Assembly (NCBI GenBank): GCA_945643635.1
Contig: CALZFC010000055.1
Coordinates: 242,501 to 306,500, forward strand
Source: Allodiplogaster sudhausi
Lineage: Eukaryota; Nematoda; Chromadorea; Rhabditida; Diplogasteridae
Reading direction: 5' to 3'
DNA: 64,000 bases
Made by a program: the position numbers and the translations under genes. This document shows positions 60,601 to 64,000 of this stretch, in pieces. Each line of letters starts with the position of its first letter. Within the stretch, counting starts at the first letter, position 1. Under the pieces are notes generated by a model that was given only the letters and a program-made list of their open reading frames with translations, ran no database searches and was not told the DNA's origin.

Positions 60601-63600
60601 TGTGAACCCTAATTAAACAAAACCAATGCTAGGACATAGCGAAGACTCCAAGGGAGATAATGGGCAAAGATACTGAAACCTGGTCCCCCCATAGCTCCGC
60701 TATTAGAGTGTATACTTAGAAACGCTTGTCGATTATTTACTGGGTTTGCGCGGAGCGGCGTAGCGGGCGGTGGGAGTGAGATTTTCGAGTGCGGTTTTTT
60801 TAGGATGGAAAATGAATATTTGGGCTACGATAGGGTATTGGTTTGGGATTTTTGGGATTTGGTTTTGTGGTCGGCGCCGGCGGCCAAAGTTGCACCTTTT
60901 CGGCGCGCGCTTGCGCTGGGTTGGCCACTTTGAGCTATTGGATCTTTTGAACGGAGAGGAATTAGGGAATGAAAAAAATATGAGTCGATTGCCCATGTCT
61001 TAATTATTAAGATTCCTGGTTGGTTTGTTGATAGTGCCTCAGGGATTGCCAGGGGGAGTTTCCAAATTTTGACCCCCTTTTTTGGCCCTTTTTTACTCTG
61101 TTTTTTCTCACTAACTCAAATTTTCAAAAGGCGCATTTTTTGCTTTCGACATATATGATGTAGTTTTTCACGGCGCATGTTTTGATATATACATTGTGAA
61201 AAAAAAGACATTGGGTCATATCGATCGAGGGCAAAAACCGGCGGACCAATTTGTTAGGAGCGAACCTTTGAAAAATCAATACTCGGAGATTTGGGACCGG
61301 AGCGGGAAGGGACATTTAGAATATTGTACAGTTTTAGGAGTGCTTTGAAATGAGCCTACTGGTGTTTGGCTGGGATTCCGGAAAAGTACCCTGAGGGGGC
61401 CGTGAAATGTCGAATTTTTGGGAGGCCAATTCCGCGGCTGCTTCTTCTCGGGGATTGGCCTTATGGCAACATCTTATATATGATTCTGTAGCTCTCGATA
61501 TGGCGAACAATTGTCTCATACAAACCGTTTTGATATTAGGATGTTTTTGATCTACTCTTGGGGTCAGAAGGTTCAGGCCACTTTTTCGACCTTAGCTATC
61601 ACTGACACTTTTTGGGGCATATTTTTATTAAGATAGAGCAAAAAATTAGCTATCGCATGATAGGTTGATCGTCAGGATTCGTTCAGGCATATTCGAGATA
61701 TGAATTATTATGTGGCTTTTTGGTGCATTTTTATCGCACGCAGATTTTCTTAAAGACCCAGGTTCGGAGTCGCGCGCGGGCAAACCCTTTTGCACGTTTT
61801 ATTATTACCCCTAATGCAAAGTTCTAAATGCTAGGACATAGCGCGCACTCCAAGGGAGATAATGCGCGGAAGATACTGAAACCAGGTCCCCCCATAGCTC
61901 CGCTAGTTAGAGAGTATACTTAGAAACGCTTGTGATTTATTTACCGGGTTTGCGCGGAGCGGCGTGGTGGGCGGGGGAGTTGAGATTTTCGAGTGGGGTT
62001 TTTTTAGGATGGAAAATGAATATTGGGGCTACGTTTTGGTATGGGTTTCGGATTTTTGGTTTTTGGGTTTGGGGGTGGCGCCAGCGGTCAAAGTTGCAAC
62101 TTTTCGGCGCGCGCTTGCGCTATGTTGGCCACTTTGAGCGTTTGTATCTTTTGAACGGAGAGGAATTGGGGAATGAAAAAAATATGTGTCGATAGCCCAT
62201 GTCTTAATTATTAAGATTCCTTGTTGGTTTGGTCATAGTGCCTCAGGCGTGGCCAGGGGGCGTGACCAAAATTTGACCCCCTTTTTTGGCCCTTTTTTAC
62301 TCTGTATTTGCTCACTAACTCAAATTTTCAAAAGGCGCATTTTCTGCTTTCGACATATATGATGTAGTTTTTCAAGGCGCATGTTTTGATATATACAATG
62401 TGGAAAAAAAGACATTGGGTCATATCGATCGGGGGCAAAAACAGTCGGACCCATTTTGTTAGGAACGAACATTTGAAAAATCAATACTCGAAGATTTAGG
62501 ATCGGAGCGGGACGGGACATTCAGAATATTATTTAGGTTTTGGAGAGCTTTGAAATGAGCCTACTCCCGTTTGGCTGGGATTCCGGGAAAGTACCCTAAG
62601 GGGGCCGTGAAATGTCGAAATTTTGGGAGGGTATTTCCGCGGCTGTTTTTTCTCAGGAGTTGGTGTTATGGCAACATGTTATATATCATTCTGTAGCTCT
62701 CGAGAAGGCGAATAACTTTCTCATACAAAACGTTTTCATATTTTGACTTTTTTGATCTACTTTTGGTCCGAGAATGTTTAGGCCACATTTTCGACCACAG
62801 CTATCACTGACACTTTTTGGGGCATATTTTTATTCAGATAGAGCCTAAAATTAGCTATCGAATGATAGGTAGATAGTCGGTATTGGTTCAGGCATATTCG
62901 AGAAATGAATTATTTTGTGGCTTTTTGCTGCATTTTCATCGCACGCAGATTTTCTTAACGACCCAGGTTCGGAGTCGCGCGCGGGCAAACCCTTTTGCGC
63001 GTTTTAATTCGACCCCCAATGCAAAGTTCTTAATGCTAGGACATAGCGCGCACTCCAAGGGAGATAATGGGCGGCGATACTGAAACCAGGTCCCCCCATA
63101 GCTCCGCTAGTTAGAAAGTATACTTAGAAACGCTTGTGGTTTATTGACTGGGTTTGCGCGGAGCGGCGTAGTGGGCGGCGGGGTTGAGATTTTCGAGTGG
63201 GGTTTTTTTTAGGAGGTAAATGAATATTGGGGCTACGTTTTGGTAATGGTTTGGGATTTTTCGGTTTTGGGTTTGGGGGTGGCGCCGGCGGCCAAAGTTG
63301 CAACATTTCGGCGCGAGGTTGCGCTGGGTTGGCGACTTTGAGCGTTTGTATCTTTTGTTTCGGAGAAGATGGGAAGCTGGAAAAAATAGTGGCAGATAGG
63401 GAATGTCTTCAAGATTAATAGGACACAAATTGGGCGAATTCCGCCAGAGGGTATAGGAAGTGGGCGTGGCCAAACTTTTACCCCGTTTTTTGGCCCTTTT
63501 TTGCTCTGTTTTTTCTCACTTTTTCAAAATCTGTACCCGCGATTTTCTTTGTTTCGACATATATCATGTAGTTTTTGACGGCGCATCGACTTATCTATGG

Positions 63601-64000
63601 TTGTTCTCCTGAAGTTGCCTAGATCGATAGATACGAGGCAAAAACAGGCCGACCACTTTTGTTAGGTCCGAACCTTTGAAAAATCAATACTCGGAGATTA
63701 GGGATCGGAGCGGGATGAGACTTTCAGAATATTAAACAGTTTTACGAGAGCTTTGAAATGAGCCTACTCCCGTTTGGCTGGGATTCCAGGAAAGTACCCT
63801 GAGGGGCCTTGAAATGTCGAATTTTTGGGAGGCCATTTCCGCGGCTGTTTTTTCTCGGGGATTGGCCTTATGGCAACATGTTATATATGATTCTGTAGCT
63901 CTCGAGAAGACGAACAACTTTGTCATACAAAACGTTTTCATACAACGACGTTTTTGATCTACTTTTGGGGTCAGAATGTTTAGGCCACTTTTTCGACCTT
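54690..64000. repeat. Satellite array, ~1.2-kb monomers
   Basis: Monomers anchored on 'agaaacgcttg' begin near 54713, 55910, 57114, 58318, 59519, 60723, 61927 and 63131, spacing 1,197-1,204 bp; the last is cut by the window edge. Each contains the same landmarks: TTTGCGCGGAGCGGCG, a GGCGC-rich core, GGGCGTGGCC, CATATCGATCG, GAAATGAGCCTACT, ATGTTATATAT, TATCACTGACACTTTTTGGG, GGTTCGGAGTCGCGCG, and CAGGTCCCCCCATAGCTCCG. The array starts abruptly at about 54,690 with a mid-monomer junction (ttagaaagtatac). No frame over ~110 codons occurs, and identical short frames recur only because monomers do. No transposon termini are seen. Confidence 0.95.
57255..59187. repeat. Higher-order satellite repeat, first copy (pairs with 62,068-64,000)
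   Basis: From about 57,255 the sequence matches 62,068 onward at a constant offset of 4,813 bp (four monomers) to the end of the window, with no difference noticed in sampled stretches. Neighbouring monomers differ visibly, so this is higher-order homogenisation. Related offsets of 3,605 bp (54.7 to 58.3 kb) and about 2,405 bp (57.5 to 59.9 kb) show patchwork exchange. Confidence 0.85.

Noticed and set aside
54723..63941. Recurring 60-110-codon frames (for example MATPTSYTLWRNSP..., three identical copies)
   Set aside because: Identity follows from satellite homogenisation. Other monomers break the frames, so there is no evidence of coding constraint.

Overview
The window is eukaryotic, almost certainly a small invertebrate with a compact intron-rich genome. 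Genes are split by many very short GT-AG introns (about 40-65 nt where both neighbouring exons match a known family). There are no operons or ribosome-binding sites, and (CT)n/(GA)n microsatellites are abundant. The best lineage marker is a stand-alone trehalose-6-phosphate phosphatase of the nematode GOB-1 type at 18.6-20.7 kb. Together with calponin/UNC-87-like repeats in a giant protein, it points to a nematode or close ecdysozoan relative. This is inference; I cannot name a species. I found no convincing tRNA, rRNA, CRISPR array or virus.

Layout. 0.1-6.3 kb (-): mitochondrial RNA polymerase, with a hAT-like MITE in one intron. 6.8-13.2 kb (-): DIS3L2 exoribonuclease. 13.7-17.8 kb (-): site-1 protease MBTPS1. 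18.6-20.7 kb (-): trehalose-6-phosphate phosphatase. 21.95-23.3 kb (+): ESCRT-I subunit MVB12. 25.6-27.7 kb (+): degenerate Ras-like small GTPase ending in a CaaX box. 27.8-29.4 kb: fold-back Tc1/mariner-like element. 29.4-33.4 kb: microsatellite-rich DNA without resolvable genes. 33.5-35.7 kb (+): 3' part of an EGF-domain single-pass membrane protein. 36.4-38.8 kb (-): coiled-coil protein. 39.4-42.0 kb (-): UDP-glucuronosyltransferase. 42.3-54.2 kb (+): giant gene whose 9.2-kb exon encodes about 32 copies of an 84-residue Lys/Pro/Asp-rich repeat, followed by exons with calponin-like repeats. 54.7-64 kb: satellite array of ~1.2-kb monomers with a 4,813-bp higher-order period, running off the window.

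The conserved genes are unrelated housekeeping functions (mitochondrial transcription, cytoplasmic RNA decay, Golgi proteolysis, trehalose metabolism, endosomal sorting, glucuronidation). The most novel object is the giant repeat protein. It looks like an elastic, PEVK-like disordered spacer tethered to a calponin/CLIK-type actin-binding tail, is still expanding by in-frame segmental duplication, and shares a ~250-bp divergent promoter interval with the UGT. The degenerate Ras-like GTPase is the second candidate for something undescribed.
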